Shown here piece by piece: positions 18,259 to 26,199 of a stretch of DNA of 64,000 nucleotides (position 1 is the stretch's first letter; each line of letters begins with the position of its first letter). The notes beneath the pieces are model-generated. The model had not been told where the DNA came from. It made no database searches and saw only the letters and a program-made list of their open reading frames with translations. The stretch is from a bacterium (GTDB taxonomy: Bacteria; 4484-113; JAFGCY01). The DNA lies in assembly GCA_020440605.1 (NCBI GenBank), contig JAGRNT010000016.1, positions 1 to 64,000 on the forward strand. Direction: 5' to 3'. Made by a program: the position numbers and the translations under genes.

Positions 18259-18933
18259 CTATTCCTCGGCAGGGTTATCCGCCAGCCGCCACTCCGTGGT
18301 GAGCGAAGTGTCCAGCAGCTCCAGCGGCAGCATCCACTTCAGCTGCGCCCCGAGATGCCCGAGCACGCTGCGCTGCTCAAGGCAGATCATCACGCAGTTG
18401 CTCATCGACACGAAGAAGTGCGTCGGTACCGGCCAGCCGCACCAGCGCTTGAACAGCTGGTAGAGCGTCCCGCCATGCGCCACGATCAGGATGCTTTCGG
18501 GTTCGTTGTGCCGCTGCTGGATGTGCTCGATGAACTGCAGGATGCGGACGTTGACTTTCGCATAGCTCTCCCCGCCATAGTTGCTGAAGTCCGCGCCCTC
18601 CGGCAGCTTGCGCTCGGCGTAGGCCGGGAACTTCTCCACGCACTGCTCATGCGTCAGACCCTCCAGCTCGCCGCCGTGGATCTCGCGCAGCAGTTCGTGG
18701 GTCTGGATCTCGGTATTGCCGGTCTGTCCCCCAAGGATGCGTGCGGTTTCATGGGCGCGGCTGAGCGGCGAACTGTAGACGGCATCGAACTGCATGCCGC
18801 GCCCCTCCAGCCATTTGCCGACACTGCGCGCCTGGTCGCGGCCCAGATCCGTGAGCGGGTAGTCCAGGCTGCCCTGGAAGATGCGCCGGAGGTTGCCCTC
18901 ACTCTGGCCGTGACGGATCAGGATGACGGGCAT
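18259..18933 (-). CDS. Histidine phosphatase family protein (phosphoglycerate mutase-like)
   Basis: Cytoplasmic phosphatase of 224 residues with the N-terminal phosphohistidine motif ILIRHGQSEGN (His near residue 8), the PLTDLGRDQA segment and a second catalytic histidine in LIVAHGGTL. The family includes cofactor-dependent phosphoglycerate mutases, alpha-ribazole phosphatase and broad-specificity phosphatases; the length and context do not decide among them. The lipoprotein gene upstream ends 11 nt before this start, so the two may be co-transcribed. There is no strong ribosome site. Confidence 0.82.
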   Translation of the reverse strand: MPVILIRHGQSEGNLRRIFQGSLDYPLTDLGRDQARSVGKWLEGRGMQFDAVYSSPLSRAHETARILGGQTGNTEIQTHELLREIHGGELEGLTHEQCVEKFPAYAERKLPEGADFSNYGGESYAKVNVRILQFIEHIQQRHNEPESILIVAHGGTLYQLFKRWCGWPVPTHFFVSMSNCVMICLEQRSVLGHLGAQLKWMLPLELLDTSLTTEWRLADNPAEE

Positions 18934-18944
18934 GCTGCGCCTGC

Positions 18945-19739
18945 TTAATTGCCGAGGTTGATGCGGGCGTAGTCGGAGCTGATGAAGAACAGCGAATCCA
19001 GCGCGAAGCTTTCGCTCTGGCTCGCGCCCTTCGCGGCGCTGGAGCTGCCGGCCGGCGCGAAGGTGATCGTTGCCAGCACGCCGCTGCCGTCCTTGCCGCC
19101 GCCGCCCTGTTTGCGGGTGATCGCCACGGGCACGAAGTCCGCCTGGTTGGCCAGCCCGAGGAACAGGGTCTCGCCTGCGGGGCCGAGGAAGTCACCGGCC
19201 TCCACGCTGACGGGGCTGTAGGCATCGCCGTAGTTCACGCGGAAGGCCGCCCCGAACAGGTCGGAAATACCGTTGGCGCTGACCGTGACCACGCGCTGGC
19301 CGTTGGCGGCGCTGTTCACGGCAAGCGTCACGGGGCTGGCGCCGAAGCTCACGTCGAGGCTGCGCGTGGCATCCTCGACCTTGACGGTCACGGTGGCACT
19401 GCCCGCGCTTTCCGGCACGACCCAGTAGACGGTGGGCCCGGTCGTGGCCACGGAGGTCTCGGAGGTGCTCTTCGCCGTCTCACGCAGCACGAGGCTGAAG
19501 TCCGGCGGGTTGATCATCAGGCTGCCGGCGCTGACGGACCAGCTCTTGAGCAGCACCTGGCCATTGCCGCCGCTGAGCGTCGCACTCAGGGGCACCACGC
19601 TGCCGGCGCTGATCTGGCCGCCGCCGGTGTTGATGGATGTGATGCTCACGGGGGTGCCGCCGCCACCGCCGCCGCAGGACGCGGCTGCGAACAGCAGCAG
19701 GATGCCGGTGATGGCCGTCAGGATAAGTCGCTTGATCAT
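18945..19739 (-). CDS. Cohesin-like domain lipoprotein
   Basis: Lipoprotein of 264 residues with lipobox LLLFAAASCGGGGGG. An N-terminal Ig-like half (residues about 28-130) is followed by a cohesin-type half (about 130-250) with VSVEAGDFLGP and GVLATITFAPAG, the pattern of cohesin or carbohydrate-binding modules in scaffold-like proteins. No catalytic residues are seen. A GGCGGAG site lies 5 nt before the ATG. It could anchor dockerin-bearing partners such as the protein at 15367-17742; this is inference from domain types only. Confidence 0.65.
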   Translation of the reverse strand: MIKRLILTAITGILLLFAAASCGGGGGGTPVSITSINTGGGQISAGSVVPLSATLSGGNGQVLLKSWSVSAGSLMINPPDFSLVLRETAKSTSETSVATTGPTVYWVVPESAGSATVTVKVEDATRSLDVSFGASPVTLAVNSAANGQRVVTVSANGISDLFGAAFRVNYGDAYSPVSVEAGDFLGPAGETLFLGLANQADFVPVAITRKQGGGGKDGSGVLATITFAPAGSSSAAKGASQSESFALDSLFFISSDYARINLGN

Positions 19740-19905
19740 TCAGTCTCCGCCTTGCGTAACTGGCTAATGAGATTTTACCCAATGGAAAGTCGGATGCTCG
19801 TAAAGATTCATTTTAAGGCACCCTCATACTGATTACTGACTGGTCGGACCTTACTTTCGTTTTGTCAGTAGTCAGTGGTCAGTGGTCAGAAAAGACAGAA
19901 AACAA

Positions 19906-19934
19906 TTGACACATGGCAAACAACATGATACTAT
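19906..19934 (+). promoter_or_regulatory. Promoter of the four-helix-bundle gene
   Basis: TTGACA (19906-19911), a 17-bp spacer and TACTAT (19929-19934), followed after 9 nt by the ATG at 19944. This is the best complete promoter among the short-leader genes and implies a leader of about three bases or fewer. Confidence 0.65.
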
Positions 19935-19943
19935 TCATTTGTA

Positions 19944-20327
19944 ATGGTAAAAGCATCACATCGAAACCTGATCGTATGGCAGAAGGCCGTTGAACTGGTA
20001 GAGGCTGTCTATGCATTGACGCAGAGCTTCCCACATCAGGAAGTGTATGGGCTCAGTTCGCAGATCAGGCGCGCTGCAGTTTCAATTCCTGCAAACATTG
20101 CGGAAGGCAATGCCAGGTCAACCGCGCGAGATTATGCCCATTTCCTGTCAATGGCGTTGGGTTCTGCAAGAGAGCTGGACACCTTGCTGTTTATCTCACA
20201 GAAGCTTGGCTATGTCGATATGCAGAATCTGGAATGTGCATACAGACTGCTGGACGAGACCTGCCGCTTGCTGTATTCAATCAGGAATAGGGTATCCGCG
20301 TCAATGTCAGCGAAGAAAAATGGCTAG
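19944..20327 (+). CDS. Four-helix-bundle protein (S23/TIGR02436 family)
   Basis: Cytoplasmic protein of 127 residues matching the four-helix-bundle family first described from 23S rRNA intervening sequences. Recognisable segments are LIVWQKAVELVEAVYALT near the N-terminus, YGLSSQIRRAAVSIPANIAEG in the centre and a helical tail. Family members are common, often in many copies, in genomes of environmental bacteria; their role is not established. The gene has its own promoter with almost no leader and is flanked on both sides by TCAGTGG repeats, an arrangement that suggests a mobile or repeat-associated cassette (inference). Confidence 0.85.
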   Translation: MVKASHRNLIVWQKAVELVEAVYALTQSFPHQEVYGLSSQIRRAAVSIPANIAEGNARSTARDYAHFLSMALGSARELDTLLFISQKLGYVDMQNLECAYRLLDETCRLLYSIRNRVSASMSAKKNG

Positions 20328-20558
20328 CAGTTGGCAAGATCAATCTGACCACTGACCACTGACCACTGATTACTTGCCGAAGCTGGCAATCCGCAATTCT
20401 GCAAATAAGCAAAGGGGCTGGCAGTTGGCAGGGCAATCTGACCACTGACCACAGACTACTGACTACTAACCAAAGCTGGCAATCGGCAATTCTGCAATGA
20501 AACAAAGGAGCTGGCAGTTGGCAGGGCAATCTGACCACTGACCACAGACTACTGACCA
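20328..20558. repeat. Tandem copies of a repeat with CCACTGA heptamers
   Basis: Three related blocks of about 90 bp (from about 20322, 20415 and 20505) each contain GCTGGCAGTTGGCAGGGCAAT or a close variant followed by CCACTGA/CTACTGA heptamers and a GGCAATCxGCAATTCTGCAA segment. No gene. Confidence 0.65.
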
Positions 20559-21737
20559 CTACTGCAGCGGTAGGAACTCCAGATTGTCAAACCCCACCTC
20601 GACGCCCCCCGCCGCATACAGCCCGAAGTCGCCCATGTGCGGCATCGGATCCGTGTGCTTGTAGACCTCCACGCCGTTCACGAAGAAGCTCAGCCGTCCG
20701 TCCTCGGCCAGGACCCGCAGGCGGTTGACCCCGCTCGTGCGTACCGCGCTGTGCTGCGTCCACTGCGAGAGTGCCAGCGGGCGGTCCTCCATGCTCTGCT
20801 CGATCGCGAACCAGCCGTCGGCCACGAGGAAGCGGAACTGGTTGAAGCCCCCGCCCCCCGTTTCCCAGTCGCGGATGTAGATCCCGTAGCCGCCCTGGGG
20901 CTGGCCCTGCAGCAGTTCCACGTCCACGCTCAGGTCGAAGTTCATCGCCTGCTCGGGGAAGGGCGAAAGCCCGATGTACTGCGTATCCAGCGTATTGATG
21001 AAGTAGCGTCCATCGCGGTAGTAGTAGTCGACCTCGCCGTAGCTGCCGTGGTAGAAGCTGTCAGCGCCTGAGAAGTCGTCCTTGAAGACCTTGGGGGTCG
21101 GGCGGTCGGCGAAGACCTTGAAGTCGTCGAACTGCACGCGGCTGCGCTTGGTGGCGAACATCCCGAAGCCCCCGCGCGCAAGCTGGTTCTCCTTCAGCGA
21201 ATGCACCTCCACACCGTTGATGTAGAAGGTCAGCTCGCCGCGGATGTTGTCAACGCCGAGCTGCACGCTCTCACCCTCGCGCACGAGGTCCGTCAGCTGC
21301 GGCTTGGTGACGACGCTCGTGCGGTCGTCCTTGTAGCGCAGCACCGCGAAGGCCCCGCGGTTGTAGATCAGGAACAGCATGAAGTCCGAGCCGCCCTGGC
21401 GCTCGTTGTAGTTGAAGCTGATCCCGAAGCCGCCGCCGTCCTCATCGCTGGATTCAAGCAGCCGCGCACTGACCTCCACGCTGTATTCATCGAGGTCCTC
21501 GAGCAGCACGCTCTGGCCGTAGGCATCGCTCTGCGTGGTGTCGATGCCGTAGACACCGTTGCCATAACCGAAGCTGCGCTGGTCAAGCTGGCCGCTGTAG
21601 AAGTAGGTTCCGCTTTCCTCGCTGAAGTCGTCAATGAAGTACAGGTTGCCGGGCGCGGCCTGTGCCGCATGCGGCCTGGCCAGCCAGCCGGCCGTCAGGC
21701 AGAGGATGAGGAGGCCCGTCCGCAGCAGTGCACGCAT
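20559..21737 (-). CDS. Exported protein with two concanavalin/LamG-like domains
   Basis: Periplasmic or secreted protein of 392 residues with a Sec signal (LLRTGLLILCLTAGWL, cleavage near AQAA). The mature part is a duplication of a domain of about 190 residues: each half starts with a DDFSE/DDFSG motif and contains LTFYINGVEVHS or LSFFVNGVEVYK and a final FDDFK/FDNLEF strand. This pattern resembles LamG or DUF1080-type jelly rolls that bind sugars. No catalytic residues are evident. The ATG at 21737 lies one base after the stop of the upstream gene, so translation is coupled and the two exported proteins probably act together. Confidence 0.7.
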   Translation of the reverse strand: MRALLRTGLLILCLTAGWLARPHAAQAAPGNLYFIDDFSEESGTYFYSGQLDQRSFGYGNGVYGIDTTQSDAYGQSVLLEDLDEYSVEVSARLLESSDEDGGGFGISFNYNERQGGSDFMLFLIYNRGAFAVLRYKDDRTSVVTKPQLTDLVREGESVQLGVDNIRGELTFYINGVEVHSLKENQLARGGFGMFATKRSRVQFDDFKVFADRPTPKVFKDDFSGADSFYHGSYGEVDYYYRDGRYFINTLDTQYIGLSPFPEQAMNFDLSVDVELLQGQPQGGYGIYIRDWETGGGGFNQFRFLVADGWFAIEQSMEDRPLALSQWTQHSAVRTSGVNRLRVLAEDGRLSFFVNGVEVYKHTDPMPHMGDFGLYAAGGVEVGFDNLEFLPLQ

Positions 21738-21738
21738 C

Positions 21739-22539
21739 TCAGTTGCCGCCCGCGGCCGGACGCTTGCCTTCCTTCTTCGAGCTGAGTTCGAGGTTCTGGA
21801 ACTCACGGTCGCCCATGTTGATCTTGGCCGGCACCTCGCGTCCGTCCTGCATCACGCTCCAGAGGGTGTAGGGGCTCTGCTGAATGCGGAAGCTGAACTT
21901 GTGCCCGCTGTAGCTCTTGCCCTGCACGTTGACCTGCTCGATGCCCTCATCATTGACGGTCACCGTCAGCGGCAGCAGGTTCAGGCTGTCAAATACGGAG
22001 ATCTTCACCGCAGTGCCGTCATTGAAATCCAGCAGCGGTACGAGCCACATCAGCTCCTCATAGTCATAGGTGCCCTTGGCCTGCGGGAATTCGCGCTCCA
22101 GGGGCTGCATTTCATCGCGCTTCTCACGCACGAGGATCTTCTCACCCTGGTAGGCCACGTCGGAATAGTAGGTCTGGTTGTTGTAGACCACCTTGCGCGT
22201 GGAGCGGATCGGCTGCAGGTTGTCCAGGTCCACCACGCATTCGCTGCTCTCGGAGGAGCCGGCGTTGCGCCCGACGTACTTGAAGCGCCAGACCTTGCGG
22301 CCCTCGGTCTCTTCCTTGAGGATCCGGTAGTAGGCGGTGGCGAGGCGTGTGCCGGCCCTGTCGAAGATCCCGAACTCAAAGGTGGAGTCATGCACGAAAC
22401 CGGGCTTGTGCAGGGGCGGGTTCTCCTGCGCATCCTCGCCGAAGGTGTAGGTCTGGGCCAGCGCGGGAGCACAGGCCAGCACAAGCGCCAGCGCAAGCAG
22501 CGCTGGCAGCAGGCGGGCCTGAAGTGAGCGGATCCCCAT
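21739..22539 (-). CDS. Exported DUF3108-like protein
   Basis: Periplasmic protein of 266 residues with a Sec signal (LLPALLALALVLACAPALAQ). The mature chain is beta-rich, with segments such as AYYRILKEETEGRKVWRFKY and LTVTVNDEGIEQVNVQGKSY that resemble DUF3108 and lipoprotein-sorting beta-barrel folds. No enzyme motif. I chose the ATG at 22539 because the signal peptide starts there and a TACAAT box ends 9 nt upstream. First gene of a two-gene operon with the LamG-like protein. Confidence 0.6.
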   Translation of the reverse strand: MGIRSLQARLLPALLALALVLACAPALAQTYTFGEDAQENPPLHKPGFVHDSTFEFGIFDRAGTRLATAYYRILKEETEGRKVWRFKYVGRNAGSSESSECVVDLDNLQPIRSTRKVVYNNQTYYSDVAYQGEKILVREKRDEMQPLEREFPQAKGTYDYEELMWLVPLLDFNDGTAVKISVFDSLNLLPLTVTVNDEGIEQVNVQGKSYSGHKFSFRIQQSPYTLWSVMQDGREVPAKINMGDREFQNLELSSKKEGKRPAAGGN

Positions 22540-22548
22540 CGGACAGTA

Positions 22549-22554
22549 ATTGTA
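22549..22554 (-). promoter_or_regulatory. -10 box of the DUF3108-like/LamG-like operon
   Basis: Reverse-strand TACAAT, 9 nt before the ATG at 22539; short or absent leader. Confidence 0.45.
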
Positions 22555-22639
22555 TCGCTTGCGGGGAAGGGAGGTCGAAGCTTGCTTCGGCAAAAAGCCG
22601 GTTCGCCGGACGTGCACTTGCATTGGGATAGGGACTGCG

Positions 22640-22985
22640 ATTGAGCGGGGTGGGTTCAGGTTGACGGAGTGTCGATCTAACGGAGTGTAGCTCTTAAGAG
22701 CTACATGGCCCTGTGGCTCAGAAGAGCCACCCCGGTTTCCCTTTCCGTCTCGTGCAAGCTCTCGCCGGTCAGGCGCTGCGGCCAGCGAAGCTGTCCGGGT
22801 CGCGCACAATGACGGAGTGTCGGTCTAACGGAGTGTAGCTCTTAAGAGCTACATGGCCCTGTGGCTCTGAAGAGCCACACACCGGCGGCGAGGGCGCCGC
22901 CGCTACCAAGAACTAACTTACTAACAACTTCTTCCACTTCCCCCACCGGCGGCAGGAGTGCCGCCGCTACAAGTCCCCCGGTCCC
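22640..22985. repeat. Duplicated palindromic element
   Basis: Two near-identical copies (about 22660-22730 and 22808-22880) read CGGAGTGT, then a GTAGCTC-TTAA-GAGCTAC palindrome, a short ATGGCCCT spacer, and a second palindrome GTGGCTC-nGAA-GAGCCAC. Between and after them are GCGGCGGxAGTGCCGCCGC-type units. No gene. Confidence 0.65.
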
Positions 22986-22997
22986 CGATTTCCGTGT

Positions 22998-23064
22998 TAT
23001 AATCCCCCTTCGCCCGATCTCCGGGCTTGTATTATCCGTCCCCCGCGGCAACTGACCGTCGGGG
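22998..23064 (+). promoter_or_regulatory. Promoter and leader hairpin of rpsF-rpsR-rplI
   Basis: A TATAAT box (22998-23003) and a second TATTAT (23030-23035) precede the operon. The leader contains a hairpin with CCCCG (23041-23045) paired to CGGGG (23060-23064) and a CCG at 23056-23058 just before the closing strand. A CCG in such a setting is the hallmark of the S6:S18 autoregulatory mRNA motif; this match is tentative. Confidence 0.4.
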
Positions 23065-23093
23065 TGAAACACTCTCTTGCTAAAGGGGTAACC

Positions 23094-23438
23094 ATGGCGG
23101 AAGTCATCAAGGAGTATGAACTCTGCGCGCTGTTCCGCCCGGACCTTGAGCCCTCTGCGCTCGACTCTGAAGTCGAGACGATCCAGAAGCTCATCGGTGA
23201 CCGGGGTGGAGAGATCGCGCGCGTGGATCGCTGGAACCGCCGTTTCCTGGCATATCCGATCAAGGAATACCGGGAAGGCTTCTATGTGATCTACCGCTGG
23301 TTCAGCACGACCGAACTGCTGCAGGATCTGCAGTACCACCTCCGTTACGACGATAACCTCCTGCGCTATCTGGTGCTGGACTACACGGAGAAGGAGCGCA
23401 AGAGGAGGAAGCGTCTTGGCAAAGTTCAAACCTCATAG
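23094..23438 (+). CDS. rpsF: 30S ribosomal protein bS6
   Basis: Ribosomal protein of 114 residues. Typical segments are [30 protein letters not shown] and [19 protein letters not shown]. It binds 16S rRNA as a heterodimer with bS18, which is encoded next. The ATG at 23094 has an AAAGGGG ribosome site 5 nt upstream; an earlier in-frame start is less likely. Its last 23 bases overlap the start of rpsR. An ssb gene, often found between rpsF and rpsR, is absent. Confidence 0.93.
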   Translation: MAEVIKEYELCALFRPDLEPSALDSEVETIQKLIGDRGGEIARVDRWNRRFLAYPIKEYREGFYVIYRWFSTTELLQDLQYHLRYDDNLLRYLVLDYTEKERKRRKRLGKVQTS

Positions 23439-23649
23439 GTTCAGACAGCGCAAGGTCTGCGCTTTCACCGTCGATCCCGAGCTGCCCATCGACTACAAGG
23501 CGGTGGCCCTGCTCAGGAAGTTCATCAGCGAGCGTGGCAAGATCCTGCCCCGCCGCCGCACCGGCACCAGCGCCAAGTACCAGCGTCCGCTCGCCCGCGC
23601 GATCAAGCACGCCCGTTACATGGCGCTCCTGCCCTACTACAGGCGATAA
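23416..23649 (+). CDS. rpsR: 30S ribosomal protein bS18
   Basis: Ribosomal protein of 77 residues with the typical [20 protein letters not shown] and [20 protein letters not shown] segments. Only one cysteine is present, in VCAF, so this is not the zinc-binding four-cysteine form. The start is a TTG inside the end of rpsF, preceded by a perfect AGGAGG 9 nt upstream; no ATG or GTG lies in a usable position. The rare start codon plus overlap points to translation coupled to rpsF. Confidence 0.93.
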   Translation: MAKFKPHRFRQRKVCAFTVDPELPIDYKAVALLRKFISERGKILPRRRTGTSAKYQRPLARAIKHARYMALLPYYRR

Positions 23650-23661
23650 GGAGGCACCGGC

Positions 23662-24357
23662 ATGAAGGTTGTTCTGTTGGACGATGTCGTCAATGTCGGC
23701 GTCGCCGGAGACATAGTTGAAGTCAAGAACGGCTACGCGCGCAACTGGCTGATCCCCAAGCGCTATGCGGAGCTGGCCACGAAGGACGCGGTCAACCGCA
23801 TCAAGCTGATCAAGCGCGCCGCCGAAAGCAAGCGCGCCCGCCGCATGCAGGAAGCCAGCGACAAGTTCAGCTTCCTCGCCGAGAAGGAGATCGTGATCGC
23901 CATGAAGAGCGGTACCGAGAACCGGCTGTTCGGCGCGGTGACCAGCGCGATGATCGCCGATGAGATCAAGATCCAGCTCGAGGTGGATGTCGAGCGCCGC
24001 CACATCGTGCTCGAGGAGCCGATCAAGCAGCTCGGCGAGTACGAGGTCGAGCTGCGCGCCGGGGCCGACGTGACCGGCAAGGTCAGGGTTGTGGTCGAGC
24101 CGCTGCGCAAGTCCACCGACTTCGAGCAGGAACTGCTGGACAAGATCCGTGAGGAGCAGGAAGCCCGCGACCAGGCCGAGCGCGATGAGCGCCGCAAGGC
24201 CCGCAAGCGTGAGGTGGACTACGGTGACGGCGAGTACGTCGAGGGCAGCGAGGCCCATGCGGATGACGACGCGGATGTCGTGGTCAACGCGGAAGCCGAT
24301 GGTGCCGCCCAGGCCGAGGACTCCCAGGACAAGTACGAGGATCACGAAGAGGAATAG
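23662..24357 (+). CDS. rplI: 50S ribosomal protein bL9 with long acidic C-terminal extension
   Basis: Ribosomal protein that binds 23S rRNA near the L1 stalk. Residues 1-150 are a normal bL9: MKVVLLDDVVNVGVAGDIVE, VKNGYARNWLIPKRYA, then the connecting helix and C-terminal domain. The chain then continues for about 80 more residues, first highly charged (about 155-195, many E, R, K) and then strongly acidic (about 195-231, rich in D and E), so the total is 231 against the usual 148 or so. An AAGGAGG site lies 7 nt upstream. A terminator follows about 110 bp downstream. Confidence 0.93.
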   Translation: MKVVLLDDVVNVGVAGDIVEVKNGYARNWLIPKRYAELATKDAVNRIKLIKRAAESKRARRMQEASDKFSFLAEKEIVIAMKSGTENRLFGAVTSAMIADEIKIQLEVDVERRHIVLEEPIKQLGEYEVELRAGADVTGKVRVVVEPLRKSTDFEQELLDKIREEQEARDQAERDERRKARKREVDYGDGEYVEGSEAHADDDADVVVNAEADGAAQAEDSQDKYEDHEEE

Positions 24358-24465
24358 GAAAACAGGGACCGGGGACCCGGGACCAGCTGGAGGCCAGGCT
24401 GTCAGCCTGGCGGTATCTGGACCGGACCGGAAGCCCGCTTCGTGAACCAGGGAATTGATCAACAT

Positions 24466-24492
24466 GCGCCCCGCTTCGGCGGGGCGTTTTTC
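24466..24492 (+). terminator. Intrinsic terminator after rpsF-rpsR-rplI
   Basis: Stem GCCCCGC with a TTCG loop and GCGGGGC, followed by GTTTTTCATT. It ends the ribosomal protein operon. GGGACCG-type 7-mers surround it on both sides (about 24358-24400 and 24498-24615), together with two GGAGGxCAGGCTGT palindromes. Confidence 0.85.
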
Positions 24493-24619
24493 ATTCAGGG
24501 ACCAGGGACCGGGATTCAGTTGGAGGTCAGGCTGTAAGCCTGGCGGCATCTGGACCTGAGCGGATACCTAATCCCCGTTCCCCGAACCCTGAAACCCGAC
24601 CCCGGTCCCCGGTCCCTGC

Positions 24620-24625
24620 TATAAT
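24620..24625 (+). promoter_or_regulatory. -10 box of carA
   Basis: TATAAT, 10 nt before the ATG of carA. It abuts a run of GGTCCCC heptamers, so no normal -35 is present. There is no Shine-Dalgarno site. Confidence 0.5.
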
Positions 24626-24635
24626 TGCCATTTTG

Positions 24636-25910
24636 ATGGCCAGTTCCCCGCACAACACCCCCGTCCCCGCCTTCCTGATGCTCGCCGATGGCTACATCGC
24701 GCGCGGCCGCCTGATCGGCCGGCCCGGCACCACGCTCGGCAAGCTCGTCTTCAACACCTCGATGATGGGCTACCAGGAAATCCTCACGGACCCCTCTTAC
24801 GCCGGTGAGATCATCACCTTCACCTTCCCGCTGATCGGGATCTACGGCGTGGCCGAGGGCGACCACCAGAGCCGCCAGGCCTTCGCGCGCGGGGTGGTGG
24901 TCAGCGAGCTGAGCGCGAGCGCCGACAACTGGCGCGCCGACCGCACTCTCAATGACATGCTGATGCACCAAGGCCTGACCGGGATCAGCGGGATCGACAC
25001 CCGCCGTCTGACCCGCCACCTGCGCGAGCAGGGCGAGATGGCCGGGATCATCACCTGCGAACTCTCCGAGGATGAGGCGCGCGCGCGGCTGGGCAGCGCT
25101 CCTGACTTCGGCAGCGTGGACTTCGTGAGCGAGGTCAGCACGCCCGAGCCCTACGTGATCCCGCCCTGCGCCCCGGATGCGACGCGCTTCGGCGCGGTTG
25201 ACAACCCGCGCAGCGACATCACGATGCACAGCGGCGGGAGCTTCACGGTGGCGGCCTACGACTTCGGCATCAAGCGCGGGATCCTCGACTGCCTCGCGCA
25301 GCGCGGCTGCACGGTGCATGTCTTCCCGAGTTCGGCCACGGCGGATGAGCTGCTGGCGGTCAGCCCCGACGGTGTGTTCCTTGCCAACGGCCCCGGCGAC
25401 CCGGAGCGCATGGATGCGGTGCTGCCGCATATCCAGCGCCTGGTGGAGGAGCTGCCCGTGTTCGGGATCTGCCTCGGGCACCAGCTGATCGCCCGCGCGA
25501 TGGGCATCCCGACCTACCGGCTGAAGTTCGGCAACCGCGGTGGCAACCACCCGGTGCTGGACCTGCAGGACGGTCGCGTGCACATCTCCGCGCAGAACCA
25601 CAGCTATGCCGTGGCCCTCGACGGCTCGGCGGATGGCCGGCCGGCGGCTGCGGCGGACGGGCGCGAGCGCGCCCCGCTGGGGGATGACCGCCCGACGGGT
25701 CCGGTGGCGCATCCGCTCAACCCGCGCGTGCTGGTGACGCACCTGAATGTCAACGACGGCAGCTGCGAGGGCCTGCGCCTGGCGGACCGCCCGGTGTTCT
25801 CGGTGCAGTACCACCCCGAGGGCTGCCCGGGCCCGCGTGACAACACCTACCTCTTCGATGAGTTCTGCCGCAACATGGCGGCGGCCCAGGCTGCAGCGGT
25901 CCGGGCTTAG
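24636..25910 (+). CDS. carA: Carbamoyl-phosphate synthase small subunit
   Basis: Glutamine amidotransferase subunit that feeds ammonia to CarB for arginine and pyrimidine synthesis. The 424-residue protein has the N-terminal CPSase domain (VFNTSMMGYQEILTDPSYAG) and a class I glutaminase domain with the nucleophile in VFGICLGHQLIARAMG (Cys near 278) and the His-Glu pair in SVQYHPEGCPGPRD (near 392). An insertion of about 35 residues, rich in Ala, Asp, Gly and Arg, lies between HISAQNHSYAVAL and VLVTHLNVNDGS. The -10 box is 10 nt upstream of the ATG. No carB is in the window. Confidence 0.93.
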   Translation: MASSPHNTPVPAFLMLADGYIARGRLIGRPGTTLGKLVFNTSMMGYQEILTDPSYAGEIITFTFPLIGIYGVAEGDHQSRQAFARGVVVSELSASADNWRADRTLNDMLMHQGLTGISGIDTRRLTRHLREQGEMAGIITCELSEDEARARLGSAPDFGSVDFVSEVSTPEPYVIPPCAPDATRFGAVDNPRSDITMHSGGSFTVAAYDFGIKRGILDCLAQRGCTVHVFPSSATADELLAVSPDGVFLANGPGDPERMDAVLPHIQRLVEELPVFGICLGHQLIARAMGIPTYRLKFGNRGGNHPVLDLQDGRVHISAQNHSYAVALDGSADGRPAAAADGRERAPLGDDRPTGPVAHPLNPRVLVTHLNVNDGSCEGLRLADRPVFSVQYHPEGCPGPRDNTYLFDEFCRNMAAAQAAAVRA

Positions 25911-26199
25911 GGGAGGCCCGATGTCAGTCGGGCAAGTGTTGTTCACCACGAAGTACACAAAGTTCACGAAGTTGACGGATGTACTCGAAGACAATCTTTG
26001 TGGACGTCAGCACACTTCGTGCTCCTGGTGATCTTTGTGGTAAGTTGACAACGTCAGCTGGGATTCACCACGAAGACCACGAAGATCACGAAGCTTACGA
26101 ATGAACACGAAGGAGCTCTTTGCGGATATGAAAGCACTTTGTGCTCCTTGTGATCTTTGTGGTAGGTTGACAACAGTTCCACCCCGCAACGCTCAGGCT
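25911..26199. repeat. CACGAAG repeat tracts
   Basis: A GGAGGCCCGATGTCAGTCGG palindromic unit (about 25914-25936) is followed by CACGAAG/CACAAAG repeats (about 25944-25975 and 26068-26110) and inverted CTTTGTG copies (about 25996-26042 and 26140-26163). The two halves could form long hairpins between the convergent flanking genes. Confidence 0.65.

Noticed and set aside
24358-24635. Leader attenuator for carA in the 280-bp gap
   Set aside because: The only terminator belongs to the upstream ribosomal operon, and the carA -10 box is 10 nt before its ATG, leaving no room for a leader.
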